From NCBI GenBank assembly GCA_913019965.1, contig CAJVZR010000019.1, positions 1-56,561 on the forward strand: 56,561 bases of DNA, in the 5' to 3' direction. The notes beneath the pieces are model-generated. The model was not told the DNA's origin, made no database searches, and worked only from the letters and a program-made list of their open reading frames with translations. The stretch comes from an uncultured Oleispira sp. GTDB lineage: Bacteria; Pseudomonadota; Gammaproteobacteria; Pseudomonadales; Oceanobacteraceae. The stretch's first letter is position 1, and the number at the start of each line of letters is the position of its first letter. This document shows, piece after piece, positions 6,761 through 16,099 of the stretch. A program made the position numbers and the translations under genes.

Positions 6761-7963
6761 ATGCCACACTCTCTTGTTTCATCAAACAATAAGCCCTGGA
6801 TTCTATCTGGTTCTGAGCTCTCGCCCTTTCATTTAAAAGTGGCGGCCATTCTTAGGGCTAAGAAAATTCCTTTTCGTGATTTTCCAAGCGAAGGTAATAC
6901 CTTTGAGAATGTCCGTATTCAACTACGTTTAAAATTACTTAAAGCGGGGTTATTGAAGCTTACTTACCCTGAGTTTACTGAATACGACGAATTTCCCTTG
7001 GTGCCTTTTTTATTCGGCCCGAATGGCGAGAATTTATACGACTCTTCAGCAATTGCCCATTGGTTAGATCGCAATACGGATACTGATAGCGTCGTGAATG
7101 CCGGTGACGATAAGCAGAACTTTCTGATTCAGCTTATCGATGAGTACTTCGATGAGTTTGGCTTATACATGGTCCACCACAGTCGTTGGAAAACGTCTGC
7201 AACCAATAATACGGCCGGGCGACGCTTAGCCAATGAAATGCCGGCGATTGCTGCCCCCTTCCGTTCAATGATCGATGACTTTTTTAGTCACCGTCAGATT
7301 CGGCGCTTGCCTTATTTGTTCAGTGTCGCACCAAAAAACTTTCAGATTGAAGGGCTGTCAAAGAAAAAGCAGCCTCCCAGCCATCATGACTGCCCTGCAA
7401 CACATAACCTGATTGAAAGCAGCTATCTGAATATTCTCAATGCGTTAGAACCCATTTTTGAAACGCGCCCCTACCTCTTTGGGCAGTACTTTACGCTGGC
7501 GGACGCCAGCCTTTATGGACAATTGGGTATGAATTTAACCGACCCGAGCGCTGCACAATGGATAAAAACGACTGCTCCACATGTGTTTGCTTGGTTAAAT
7601 CGAGTTCATCAAGGAGACTTCTCGGACCATAAGCCGGACAGTACGTTAGTGATTGATGATTTGTTGAAACCGTTGTTAACAGAAATCATTCGAATATTTT
7701 ATCCTTTAATGAAACAAAACGAAGTTGCTTACGAACAATATAAACGAGCGGGTGAAACCCAATTCAATGAACCCGCTTTTTGGCGAGAGAAATGTCTTTA
7801 TCAAGGTGCGCTAGATGGGCAAGCCTTCTCTAGTGTGGCAAAAAGTTTTCAGGTGAAAACTTGGCGTCAAATTAAGCAACATTGGCAACAGCTTCCCCCT
7901 CAATCACAAACCGAGTTGGCTGAGCTGTTTTCGGGTATCGACACGTTAGCCGCAATCGATTAG
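6761..7963 (+). CDS. Glutathione S-transferase-like protein with C-terminal extension
   Basis: A 400-aa protein if started at ATG 6761, which begins MPHSLVSSNNKPW. An ATG at 6698 would add 21 residues of low complexity; neither start has a strong binding site. The thioredoxin-like GST domain starts at SGSELSPFHLKVAAILRAKKIPF and ends with the SSAIAHWLD motif (DSSAIAHW). The alpha-helical domain has PYLFGQYFTLADASLYGQL, a typical GST C-terminal signature. About 100 residues beyond the normal GST length follow, including WREKCLYQGALDGQAF. Substrate is unknown. It converges with the LysR gene, overlapping it by four bases. Confidence 0.78.
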   Translation: MPHSLVSSNNKPWILSGSELSPFHLKVAAILRAKKIPFRDFPSEGNTFENVRIQLRLKLLKAGLLKLTYPEFTEYDEFPLVPFLFGPNGENLYDSSAIAHWLDRNTDTDSVVNAGDDKQNFLIQLIDEYFDEFGLYMVHHSRWKTSATNNTAGRRLANEMPAIAAPFRSMIDDFFSHRQIRRLPYLFSVAPKNFQIEGLSKKKQPPSHHDCPATHNLIESSYLNILNALEPIFETRPYLFGQYFTLADASLYGQLGMNLTDPSAAQWIKTTAPHVFAWLNRVHQGDFSDHKPDSTLVIDDLLKPLLTEIIRIFYPLMKQNEVAYEQYKRAGETQFNEPAFWREKCLYQGALDGQAFSSVAKSFQVKTWRQIKQHWQQLPPQSQTELAELFSGIDTLAAID

Positions 7964-8877
7964 GTTTTATCTCTTCGATCATAGATCTTTTCATAGACGA
8001 ACTTTCTGAACCAAGTATGCAGAGGTTCGTGATGCATTCGCGCATGCCAAAACATTGAGACGTCAAACGTCGGAATCTCGAAAGGTGGATCTATAATGGC
8101 AAACTTTTGATTATCGACATAACGCCTGACAAAGTGCTCTGGTAATAGAATCATAAAGTCCGTCGTTGCGATAATTTCAAGGGCGGCAAAAAAATGCGGC
8201 ATTCTAAGCGCTACATTTCGCTCTAATCCCATGCTTTTCAGTATCTCATCCACTTCGCTCGGCCCCGAGCCTTTTGGGCTTATCATCACATGATTTTGCT
8301 CTACATACTGCTCCAGTGTCATTCCAGCAGCGAGGGGGTGCTCTTTACGAACTAAGCCTTTAAAGCCATCACTGGCGACTACGCGCTGATAAATATTGTG
8401 TGCGGGTGCGGTCACGCCGCCAATAATCAGATCCACTTGGTTTTCTTCAAGTTCATCTAAAACGTTGGAGCGCCAGTCAAGGGCCGTCACTCGAATCCCG
8501 GGAGCGGCCTCGTTCAGCAAAGGGATTAATCGAGGTAATAACGCATGAGAGCCATAATCATTGGTCGCAATTCGAATGCTGCCTTTCGCCGTAAGCGGAT
8601 CAAATACTTCCGGTAAGAGCAAGCCATTAACTTGTTCTAACAGCTGTGTCAGCGGCATGTACAGACGCTCAGCTTTTGCCGTTAAATTTAGATGCTTACC
8701 TGATTTCACCAACAAAGGGTCATCAAAGTCCTGCCTGAGCTTAGCTAATATGCGGCTTACAGCAGATTGAGTCAGGTGTAACTTCTCTCCTGCGCGGGTG
8801 ACATGACGCTCGTCTAATAAAACCTTTAACGTAACGAGGGTATTGAGATCAAACCGGTTCAACGCCTGTAAATCCAT
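7960..8877 (-). CDS. LysR-family transcriptional regulator
   Basis: A 305-aa regulator. The winged HTH occupies residues 8-65 (FDLNTLVTLKVLLDERHVTRAG, then LTQSAVSRILAKLR). The effector-binding domain follows (GSIRIATNDYGSHALLPRLI from about residue 97). The length is normal for the family. It is transcribed away from the thioesterase gene at 9022, and the shared intergenic region has a T-N11-A dyad, so that gene is a likely target. The effector is unknown. The GST-like gene converges on its 3' end. Confidence 0.92.
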   Translation of the reverse strand: MDLQALNRFDLNTLVTLKVLLDERHVTRAGEKLHLTQSAVSRILAKLRQDFDDPLLVKSGKHLNLTAKAERLYMPLTQLLEQVNGLLLPEVFDPLTAKGSIRIATNDYGSHALLPRLIPLLNEAAPGIRVTALDWRSNVLDELEENQVDLIIGGVTAPAHNIYQRVVASDGFKGLVRKEHPLAAGMTLEQYVEQNHVMISPKGSGPSEVDEILKSMGLERNVALRMPHFFAALEIIATTDFMILLPEHFVRRYVDNQKFAIIDPPFEIPTFDVSMFWHARMHHEPLHTWFRKFVYEKIYDRRDKT

Positions 8878-8903
8878 GATATTGCCTTATAACCATCAAC
8901 TTC

Positions 8904-8918
8904 ATGATTATTAGTCAT
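8904..8918. promoter_or_regulatory. Candidate LysR operator (T-N11-A dyad)
   Basis: ATGATTATTAGTCAT is a near-perfect 15-base dyad containing TGA-N7-TCA, the T-N11-A pattern bound by LysR-type regulators. It lies between the LysR gene and the divergent thioesterase gene, where autoregulation and target control usually occur. This is inference from pattern and position only. Confidence 0.4.
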
Positions 8919-9021
8919 ACCAATAATTACTACAATGAATTTCACGCATCAATATTAATGACGCATTATGACTATCAGCAGTTAAAACCAACACCCTCTA
9001 AGGCTATATAGGATTTTGTTC

Positions 9022-9462
9022 ATGACTCAAGCAACAGACGTATTATATAAAAAAGTAATCGAAGTGCGCTGGGCTGATTGTGATGCCAATCGACATATGC
9101 GACACACGGCTTATTCCGACATGTGCGCACATACGCGTATTAGCTTTTTACAGAATATCGGTATGGACGATGCTTGGTTTAAAGAATCTGGTTTAAGCCC
9201 TGTTATGTTTAAAGAACAGACCGAATATTTTGCTGAAATGCTCATGGGCGAAGAAGTGACGATCACTATCGAGCTCGGCGAAGACACGGGTTCAGAGAAG
9301 TCTGTTTGTTGGGTAAATAACCTGTATAAAAAAGACGGCACTCTAGCAGCTAAGCATCAAGTCGTTGTTGGCTGGATGGATTTGAAGCAACGTAAGATTG
9401 CGAAGCTTCCGCTTCTTGCGACCGATAAGTATTTGAAGAACCTCTTTAACGAGCCCGCTTAA
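9022..9462 (+). CDS. Acyl-CoA thioesterase-like protein (4HBT, hot-dog fold)
   Basis: A 146-aa protein started at ATG 9022; an in-frame TTG at 9016 is the alternative. The early motif VRWADCDANRHMRHTAYSD is the 4-hydroxybenzoyl-CoA thioesterase-type active-site segment, with the aspartate and the N-H-M region of the hot-dog helix. Such cytoplasmic enzymes hydrolyse acyl- or aryl-CoA esters. The exact substrate is not visible. It is divergent from a LysR regulator and probably under its control. It stands alone; the next gene is more than 200 bases away. Confidence 0.85.
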   Translation: MTQATDVLYKKVIEVRWADCDANRHMRHTAYSDMCAHTRISFLQNIGMDDAWFKESGLSPVMFKEQTEYFAEMLMGEEVTITIELGEDTGSEKSVCWVNNLYKKDGTLAAKHQVVVGWMDLKQRKIAKLPLLATDKYLKNLFNEPA

Positions 9463-9475
9463 GTATCCACAAAGC

Positions 9476-9524
9476 AGTAACCCCTCTGCGATGACTCACA
9501 ACGTTTAAAGTAATAGGGGTTACT
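9476..9524. repeat. 10-bp perfect inverted repeat with long loop
   Basis: AGTAACCCCT (9476-9485) and AGGGGTTACT (9515-9524) are exact reverse complements separated by 29 bases, right after the thioesterase stop. There is no T-run after the right arm, so it is not a standard terminator. It could fold in RNA, be a protein-binding dyad or be a processing site. The rest of the gap up to 9672 shows nothing I recognise. Confidence 0.5.
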
Positions 9525-9672
9525 TGGCAGTAAATCATCTCTCCTGCCATCAAGATATATTTTATATAAATCAATAACTTGCCAGCATTCGTTATTTATA
9601 TGCTAATTCTTTAGTCGCATAGTCTATACTTAGCTCAGCTCAACTATTTACAATTTTTATACCCTTGACTCA

Positions 9673-12027
9673 ATGGTGACCTTGATTAAGTTACTTTTAT
9701 CAACGCTACTTTTCTTATTGCTGTCGCCACTAATGCATGCGAATGAAGTATCGATTCATTTAAAGTGGTACCACAAGTTTCAGTTCGCTGGTTATTATGC
9801 AGCGGAACTGCAAGGGTATTTTGAAGATGAAGGTCATAGTGTCGAATTGATTGAGGGTGGGCCCCATAAAAATCATCTACATCAATTAATTAATCACGCT
9901 AGTGAATATGCTGTATTAGGCAGTGAGTCGCTCAATTCATTGGCGGTTGATTCTCCTATTATTATCGTCGCTTCTATCTTTCAACATGCCCCAGAAGTAT
10001 TGATGTCTCTTAAATCTAGTGGTGCTAAAGACATTTCAGACTTAAAAGATAAGATGCTAATGCTGGCCGACCCCAGCATATCGGGCCATATTGAAGCTAT
10101 GTTATTAATGAATAACCTGAAAGTAGGGGATTATCAAAAGTTCAGCTATGACGGTGATGTGAATAAGCTAATCGATGGCCGAGTTTTTGCTATGTATGGT
10201 TATATCAGCAATGAACCCTTTCAATTGAAACAACTGGGGCACGAGGTCGACATATTTCGCCCACAAAAATTCAACATTGATTTCTATGGTGACAATTTAG
10301 CTACAACCCAATATGAGCTCGATAATCACCCCGAACGGGTCGCTTCAATTCGACGAGCCGTTATTCGTGGCTGGAACTATGCCATTGAACACCCCGAAGA
10401 AATTATTAACCATATTTTAAACCGGCAAACGAAAAATCCCATGCCGTTTAATCTAGAACACCAAAGATACGAAGCGCAAGAAACCATAAAGCTTATTGAT
10501 GCGAACAACATACCATTAGGTCTATCCAGCCCAGATCGATGGGCCGCAATGATCGATACCTATAATCAAGCGACAGGCGGACAAGCCGTCTTTAAACAGC
10601 ACAGTATTTACAACGAATTCCATCGTGATCGCAGCTGGATTCAATACCTTTTATTATCGATAATTATTGCCGCTGTTCTCATTACCGTTCTATATTTTTG
10701 GAATCGAACATTAAGGAATCGGCTCGACCATGCAGTAAAAGGATTGGAGAAAGCGGTTTTCGAAGATAGCTTAACCAATATGAAAAACCGCTCGTCGCTG
10801 ATGTTATTTATTGAAGAATGCCGATTAAAGCACCGCCATGACGAGTTTTTAGCGATTCTCGACATCAATGGCTTACAAAAAATCAATAAAGAAAAAGGGT
10901 TTCGCAAAGCTGATCAACTGATTCGCAATGTTGCGCAAACTTTATTGGACTGTAAATTCAAAACCAGCAAAGTCTATAGTTTATATGGCGGCAAGTTTGC
11001 GGTTATTGCTAAAGCCTCAAAATACGAAGAATTTGAACGGAAAATTAATGCCTTGATCGAGCGCATTGTTGACGAAAATGATCCTGTATCATTACGCTCT
11101 GGAGCCGTGAAATTAGATTTAGATCTAGACAATTCCAGTTTAACAACGCGGGCTGAATTAGCGCTTCAACACGCAAAAGATACCCATACTCATCACCTCG
11201 TGCATTTTGATCATTCTTTTTCTGAGCGGATTGAGAAAAAAGAAGCGCTATTAAAAGAAGTTATTCGAGGTATTAAAAAGCAAGAGTTCATTCCCTATTA
11301 CCAACCTAAGCTAAATTATCAAAGCGGCCAGATTCAAGGTGTTGAGGCTCTCGTACGCTGGAATCATCCAACCAAAGGCATCTTATTACCCGGTAAATTC
11401 TTACCCATCGTCGAAGCGGCTCCTGAGGTGATGAATAAACTTGAAGCCGCTATCTTCGAAGCCATCATGGCAGAAGCGTCTGAACTCATTGAATATTTTT
11501 CAGAAAATCCGAATTTCAGAATATCGATTAACTTATCGCCGATACAGTTTAACCGTGAATCATTAGTCATTGATTTATTAGCAGCCTGTAAACGCTATAA
11601 CATTCATCCAAGTCGACTTGAGTTTGAATTAACAGAAAGCTCGATGCTAGAAGATTTGGACACTGCAATTGATGTTAGTAATCAGTTACAAGCAGCGGAA
11701 TTTAAAGTTGCGTTAGACGACTTTGGTACAGGTTATTCTTCACTTTCTTATATTCAAAACTTGCCCGTTAACGTTATCAAGTTAGATTATTCTTTCGTTA
11801 AGAAAATTCCTAAAGATGAACGCTCAGGCTTTGTGGTTGAACATATAATTTCATTAGCACATAAATTAGAACTGGAAATTGTGGCTGAAGGTGTCGAAGA
11901 AAAAGAACAACTGGATTATTTGGGCGACTTACACGTTGACATCATCCAAGGATTTTATTTTTACAAACCTATGTCTCTAGAAAAACTATGCCAACTAGAA
12001 CTGAGCGTAAGTAATTATAAAAAATAA
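9673..12027 (+). CDS. NMT1/THI5-type sensor with degenerate GGDEF and EAL domains (c-di-GMP phosphodiesterase)
   Basis: A 784-aa inner-membrane protein. Residues 1-23 are a signal peptide. A periplasmic NMT1/THI5-like binding domain follows (VSIHLKWYHKFQFAGYYAA), as in pyrimidine-precursor or sulfonate binding proteins. A membrane helix lies at about 322-343. The GGDEF signature reads YGGKF, so cyclase activity is unlikely. The EAL domain is complete: EALVRWNHP, INLSPIQF, ELTESSM, DDFGTGYSSL, a lysine in VIKLDYSF, and AEGVEE. The likely role is ligand-controlled hydrolysis of c-di-GMP. It is monocistronic. The ligand is unknown; a thiamine-precursor-like molecule is only a suggestion from the domain family. 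Confidence 0.9.
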   Translation: MVTLIKLLLSTLLFLLLSPLMHANEVSIHLKWYHKFQFAGYYAAELQGYFEDEGHSVELIEGGPHKNHLHQLINHASEYAVLGSESLNSLAVDSPIIIVASIFQHAPEVLMSLKSSGAKDISDLKDKMLMLADPSISGHIEAMLLMNNLKVGDYQKFSYDGDVNKLIDGRVFAMYGYISNEPFQLKQLGHEVDIFRPQKFNIDFYGDNLATTQYELDNHPERVASIRRAVIRGWNYAIEHPEEIINHILNRQTKNPMPFNLEHQRYEAQETIKLIDANNIPLGLSSPDRWAAMIDTYNQATGGQAVFKQHSIYNEFHRDRSWIQYLLLSIIIAAVLITVLYFWNRTLRNRLDHAVKGLEKAVFEDSLTNMKNRSSLMLFIEECRLKHRHDEFLAILDINGLQKINKEKGFRKADQLIRNVAQTLLDCKFKTSKVYSLYGGKFAVIAKASKYEEFERKINALIERIVDENDPVSLRSGAVKLDLDLDNSSLTTRAELALQHAKDTHTHHLVHFDHSFSERIEKKEALLKEVIRGIKKQEFIPYYQPKLNYQSGQIQGVEALVRWNHPTKGILLPGKFLPIVEAAPEVMNKLEAAIFEAIMAEASELIEYFSENPNFRISINLSPIQFNRESLVIDLLAACKRYNIHPSRLEFELTESSMLEDLDTAIDVSNQLQAAEFKVALDDFGTGYSSLSYIQNLPVNVIKLDYSFVKKIPKDERSGFVVEHIISLAHKLELEIVAEGVEEKEQLDYLGDLHVDIIQGFYFYKPMSLEKLCQLELSVSNYKK

Positions 12028-12064
12028 ATCATTACGCCCAATAGAACTAGTCGTCACTCAATAA

Positions 12065-13312
12065 CTACCCTGTTTTTTTATCACTGCGTGCTCGCGCGCA
12101 TTGCTGACGGAAGTTTTCATCCATAGGGTCTACCGTATCAAAATGCTGTTCAAACCGATTTAAAGCATAACGCCCTTCATTCACAAAGGGCTTTTGCGCT
12201 AGCACTTGCTCACTCAATAAGCGACCTATCCCTCCACTCCAAGCTATCCCCGCCCCTGAACAACCGGTAGCAAAAAACAAATTACGCCACTGATCACAAG
12301 GGCCTAACAGTGGTAAACCGTCTGGGGTATAAGAAGAAATACCATTGATATAATGATTTAACTGAGCCGTTTCTAAAAGAGGGCAGATATCAATTAAGCT
12401 TTGCCAGTTTTCCTCCAGGGCTAACCAGCCCTTTTCGTCTTGTTCGAAACGGTGATTATGAATATCTTGCTGCGACAGGGGTAATTCTTTGGGATCAGCA
12501 ATACAGGTTTGACTATCACGCACACCAAATAATAGGCCTTTATTTTCACTGCGAAAATACGCTTTGCTCGTAGGAGAAATGGCCATAGCATGGTCCGGCT
12601 GTAAGAGATTATGATTATCCGTAATCCAGTAATGGCTTCTTATTGGCGCCATGGCTAATTTTACTTGATGTTGAGCAGCCAATATTGAAGACCAAGGTCC
12701 CGCGGCAATAATGACTGCGTCCGCTAGCCAATCATGATTACTTTCACTGCGCACACCTACAACTCGATTTCCGGATTCCAGTAGCTGTTTGACTCTAATT
12801 CCTTGATGTAATGCCGCCCCTGCTTGTTTTGCCGCTTGTCGATAAAAATTGGCTAATAAATAAGGGTCAGCGTGACCATCGTCTGGGTAAAACAAGGCTA
12901 AGCTTTCATTCTTTATGTGTAACCAAGGAAGTTGCTGCTGAATCTCTTTGGCATTCAGCCAATAACTCTCGATTCCCCTCTGCTTCCCTTGCTGTTGATG
13001 CATCTGCAATGCCGCGAGTTCTTGCTGAAAGCTATCTCCTTGATTTGCAATATGAATGCAGCCATTGCGATGCATAAAGGTTTGCTGAAAAGTGTGTTCA
13101 AAATGTTTAATCATGCGGTGGCTTTCATCCACCATCAAACCATCATTCACATCTGAGCGCGCCCGAGTTAATAACGCCGCCGCTTGACTGGTCGTGGCTG
13201 CGGCAAAGGTACCTGCTTCTAATAGCGTCACATGAGCTGAACCCGAGGTTTGCAAATAATACGTACAAGAAAGGCCGAGAATTCCGCCTCCCACTATGAC
13301 CACGTTTTTCAT
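12065..13312 (-). CDS. FAD-dependent oxidoreductase, DAO family
   Basis: A 415-aa flavoprotein. The dinucleotide-binding motif VIVGGGILGLS is at residues 5-15, followed by LLEAGTFAAATTSQAA, where FAD contacts occur in D-amino-acid oxidase and dehydrogenase types. The C-terminal FAD loop is present (YTPDGLPLLGP, then FATGCSGAGIAWSGGIGRLLSE). The pattern is closest to D-arginine dehydrogenase, glycine oxidase or sarcosine oxidase-like enzymes. The substrate amine cannot be read from the sequence. It lies downstream of the TonB receptor on the same strand, but a terminator at 13339-13364 separates them. Confidence 0.85.
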   Translation of the reverse strand: MKNVVIVGGGILGLSCTYYLQTSGSAHVTLLEAGTFAAATTSQAAALLTRARSDVNDGLMVDESHRMIKHFEHTFQQTFMHRNGCIHIANQGDSFQQELAALQMHQQQGKQRGIESYWLNAKEIQQQLPWLHIKNESLALFYPDDGHADPYLLANFYRQAAKQAGAALHQGIRVKQLLESGNRVVGVRSESNHDWLADAVIIAAGPWSSILAAQHQVKLAMAPIRSHYWITDNHNLLQPDHAMAISPTSKAYFRSENKGLLFGVRDSQTCIADPKELPLSQQDIHNHRFEQDEKGWLALEENWQSLIDICPLLETAQLNHYINGISSYTPDGLPLLGPCDQWRNLFFATGCSGAGIAWSGGIGRLLSEQVLAQKPFVNEGRYALNRFEQHFDTVDPMDENFRQQCARARSDKKTG

Positions 13313-13338
13313 TGAATACCTAAAATACTAACAGAGAA

Positions 13339-13364
13339 TAAAAAAGCCCCGCAGGTAGCGAGGC
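13339..13364 (-). terminator. Rho-independent terminator of the TonB receptor gene
   Basis: Read on the minus strand, GCCTCGC and GCGGGGC form a stem with one mismatch around a five-base loop, followed by TTTTTTATT. It lies between the receptor stop and the oxidoreductase start. Confidence 0.8.
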
Positions 13365-13385
13365 AAGAGTTAAATCATTGGTTAT

Positions 13386-15956
13386 TTAGAAGAAGCTGTA
13401 CTTCACACCTAAGCTAGCACGAGCACCGTAATATTCAGTTTGCAAAGGACGGTCTTTACTCCCTTGATAATATTTAAGAGGCTCATTGGTTAGGTTATTC
13501 GCTTCAAAGAACACCATTAACTCTTCGTTCGGATTATACGAAGCGCTTAAATCCACACTGGTATTCTCGCCGTAGAAATTATCTTCATCTTTGCTACCAC
13601 CGTGCTCTTGAATGTATTCACCTTTATGATTAATCGCGACACGTACTGCGAATTCGTTATTATCAAAAAAGATCGATGCGTTATAAAGCTGGTCCGCTTG
13701 ACGTGGAATATCCGCTTTACGGCCATCCGGTAATTCCATAACTGAGCGCATGTGGGTGTAGTTGGTTTGCACACCAAAGTCTTTTAATGATTCAGCAATA
13801 AAATCTAAGCGACGGCTAAAGGCTAATTCTGCACCGGCTAACCAAGCATCTTCACCGTTTTCTGGGCGGCTAAACGTCACGCCGCTATTACCGTTATAAC
13901 TTCCTGTGCTAGTGCTTTGGAAAATAGGGTCGGTAATATCTTTATAAAATAAACCACCGCTGATGATGCCCGCATCATCAATAAAGTGTTCATATAAAGC
14001 ATCGAAGTTCATCGCATAGGTTGGTTCTAAATCTGGATTGCCGGACTTAAAGGAGGCATCTGCTTCCGAATAAGAGCCTCCTGGGGCAAGTGCTCCAAAG
14101 TCTGGTCGAGAGAAACTACGGGAAACCGCTAAACGTAAATTGCTATCATCATCTAAACGGTAGGTCATGTGCGCAGAAGGCAGAACCGAAATGTAATCTT
14201 TTTTCTCAGTGCGATCTTCTAGGCTATCACTATCCTCTAGATAAAGCTGACCTTTAACTTCGGTTTGCGTTTGCTCTAAACGCAAACCACCAACAATTGT
14301 TAAGTCATCTTCCATATTGTACGTCGCCATACCATAAGCGGCAGTGTGAGCTTCGTTAACATCGAAGTTACGACCCAGTGCTCCGCCATTGCTAACTAAT
14401 GCCGATTCATCTTCGTCTAGAATAAATTTATCGCGGTTATTATTCCAAAAATTTTCTACCTCTGACATGTCTGCAACTTGGCTAAAGTCTTGAGCATAAT
14501 TTACATCTTGCTCTTCCATGAAATCATCGCGACCAGGCTGATCTTTCAAATCGAAATCAGACAAGGTAGGAGCAGGGCCGAAGTTATCCGTATCCCATTT
14601 ATAAAACTCATCGGAGAAACGAGCGACTCGTTCTTTATCTCGATATTTAAAACCAAACTTCAATTGCAGGTCATAGCTCATGTCTTCGGTGAAATCGACC
14701 TGGGCAACAATTTTGTCTTTTTCACGCACATCAACTTTATACAGTTCTACCCAAGCTAAACCCATTTGTGATGGATCATGTTGGAATCCATTCGGTAAAT
14801 GATTGCTGATTTTTTGAGAAGGATCACTGCCACCATCAATGATGTTATAGGCATAATCACCCTCCCCTAAGCCGGTATAACCCACATCCTTTTGATCAAA
14901 GCGCATAACAAAATAGCTATTATCTTTACTGCTTGGAGCATCACCATAAAAGAAGTGATTATCGTAGCTGGCCAGTTTCCACTGCAACAAACCCGATTCC
15001 GTTAACTGGTGTTCGCCACCGACTTCGTTACCAAATAATTCCGTGGTAAGAATATTATGAATGTGCTGTAACTCGACACGATCTTTATCAAAACGATAAC
15101 GATGCTTATAGTGAGTTTCATCATCGGTCAAGGTGCCATACAGGCTTTTCACATGCAGGGTGTCACCGTTGTCCATTGTGTATTCAGCAGCGCCATTAAA
15201 ACCGTAGGTTTCACGTTCACCGGTATAGTCACGCAGCTCTAAACGTTTTATACCTTCACCACTACGACGGGGCTCAACGTTATCCGTTGCCCAATTACGA
15301 ACATAAGCACTGGCGTTTAGAATATATCCCCACTTACCATCGTCACTGGTATCACCACCCAAGACATTGACGTTGTAGCCCATCTTGTCGGCTTTCTCGT
15401 TATAGTTACCGCCGACAGTGACATCCAAGGTCGTCTCTTTCGGCGCTGTACGCGTAATAAAATTAACGTTACCGCCAATCGCATCCCCTTCCATGTCAGG
15501 GGTTAATGCCTTGCTTACTTCAACACTTTCGATCATCTCTGTAGGGAAAAAATCAAACGCCGTTGCGCGGCTGGTCGTTTCTTCTTCAGCCGTTGGAATA
15601 CGATCGCCGTTTAAAGAAGCCGAACTCCATTGCGCAGGCAAACCCCGCACCGCGACAAAACGACCTTCCCCTTGGTCACGTTCAATAGACACACCAGGTA
15701 AACGCTGTACTGCTTCCGCAGCATTACGGTCTGGCAGTTTTCCGATGCCATCCGCAGAAATCGCATTTACCATACGGTTTGAATTACGCTGAGTATCTAA
15801 AGACTTCATTTGCCCTTGGAATATGTGCCCTACTGCAACCACTTCTTCAACGGTTTCATACTCGTCTTCCGTTATTGCTTCCGCAACTTCCTCAGCCCCA
15901 ACTAGTTGGCTACCTGCAAGCAAGGTCGCTAGGCTAATACCCGATAATGTCTTCAT
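13386..15956 (-). CDS. TonB-dependent outer membrane receptor (Caulobacter/Xanthomonas type)
   Basis: An 856-aa receptor. I chose ATG 15956 because GAGGGGG lies just upstream and the protein then begins with a signal peptide (MKTLSGISLATLLAGSQLVG). An ATG at 16034 adds 26 unlikely residues. The plug domain has KLPDRNAAEAVQRLPGVSIERD and ALTPDMEGDAIGGNVNFIT, hallmarks of the TIGR01782 group, which imports complex organic nutrients rather than only siderophores. The protein ends in an aromatic residue (GVKYSFF), as outer membrane barrels do. It is divergent from a DUF885 hydrolase and upstream of an amine oxidoreductase, which suggests uptake of a peptide- or amino-acid-like substrate. Confidence 0.92.
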   Translation of the reverse strand: MKTLSGISLATLLAGSQLVGAEEVAEAITEDEYETVEEVVAVGHIFQGQMKSLDTQRNSNRMVNAISADGIGKLPDRNAAEAVQRLPGVSIERDQGEGRFVAVRGLPAQWSSASLNGDRIPTAEEETTSRATAFDFFPTEMIESVEVSKALTPDMEGDAIGGNVNFITRTAPKETTLDVTVGGNYNEKADKMGYNVNVLGGDTSDDGKWGYILNASAYVRNWATDNVEPRRSGEGIKRLELRDYTGERETYGFNGAAEYTMDNGDTLHVKSLYGTLTDDETHYKHRYRFDKDRVELQHIHNILTTELFGNEVGGEHQLTESGLLQWKLASYDNHFFYGDAPSSKDNSYFVMRFDQKDVGYTGLGEGDYAYNIIDGGSDPSQKISNHLPNGFQHDPSQMGLAWVELYKVDVREKDKIVAQVDFTEDMSYDLQLKFGFKYRDKERVARFSDEFYKWDTDNFGPAPTLSDFDLKDQPGRDDFMEEQDVNYAQDFSQVADMSEVENFWNNNRDKFILDEDESALVSNGGALGRNFDVNEAHTAAYGMATYNMEDDLTIVGGLRLEQTQTEVKGQLYLEDSDSLEDRTEKKDYISVLPSAHMTYRLDDDSNLRLAVSRSFSRPDFGALAPGGSYSEADASFKSGNPDLEPTYAMNFDALYEHFIDDAGIISGGLFYKDITDPIFQSTSTGSYNGNSGVTFSRPENGEDAWLAGAELAFSRRLDFIAESLKDFGVQTNYTHMRSVMELPDGRKADIPRQADQLYNASIFFDNNEFAVRVAINHKGEYIQEHGGSKDEDNFYGENTSVDLSASYNPNEELMVFFEANNLTNEPLKYYQGSKDRPLQTEYYGARASLGVKYSFF

Positions 15957-16099
15957 GTCTGCCCCCTCAATGATCGATTGTATTGTTAGAAATCCAATCT
16001 GGTCTATGCCAGTTACGGCTAGATTAGAGGCCAAATGTGACGACTTAATTACTAAACTGTTCAGTGATTAAAGAATAAGGAATAGACCGAATTCTTAGG

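Noticed and set aside
15418..15792. 124-codon frame opposite the TonB receptor gene
   Set aside because: It is antisense to the conserved plug domain. The Ser/Arg/Pro-rich composition is typical of a shadow frame.
13339..15956. TonB receptor and DAO oxidoreductase as one simple operon
   Set aside because: A good terminator lies between them, so co-transcription would need read-through. Only functional linkage is suggested.
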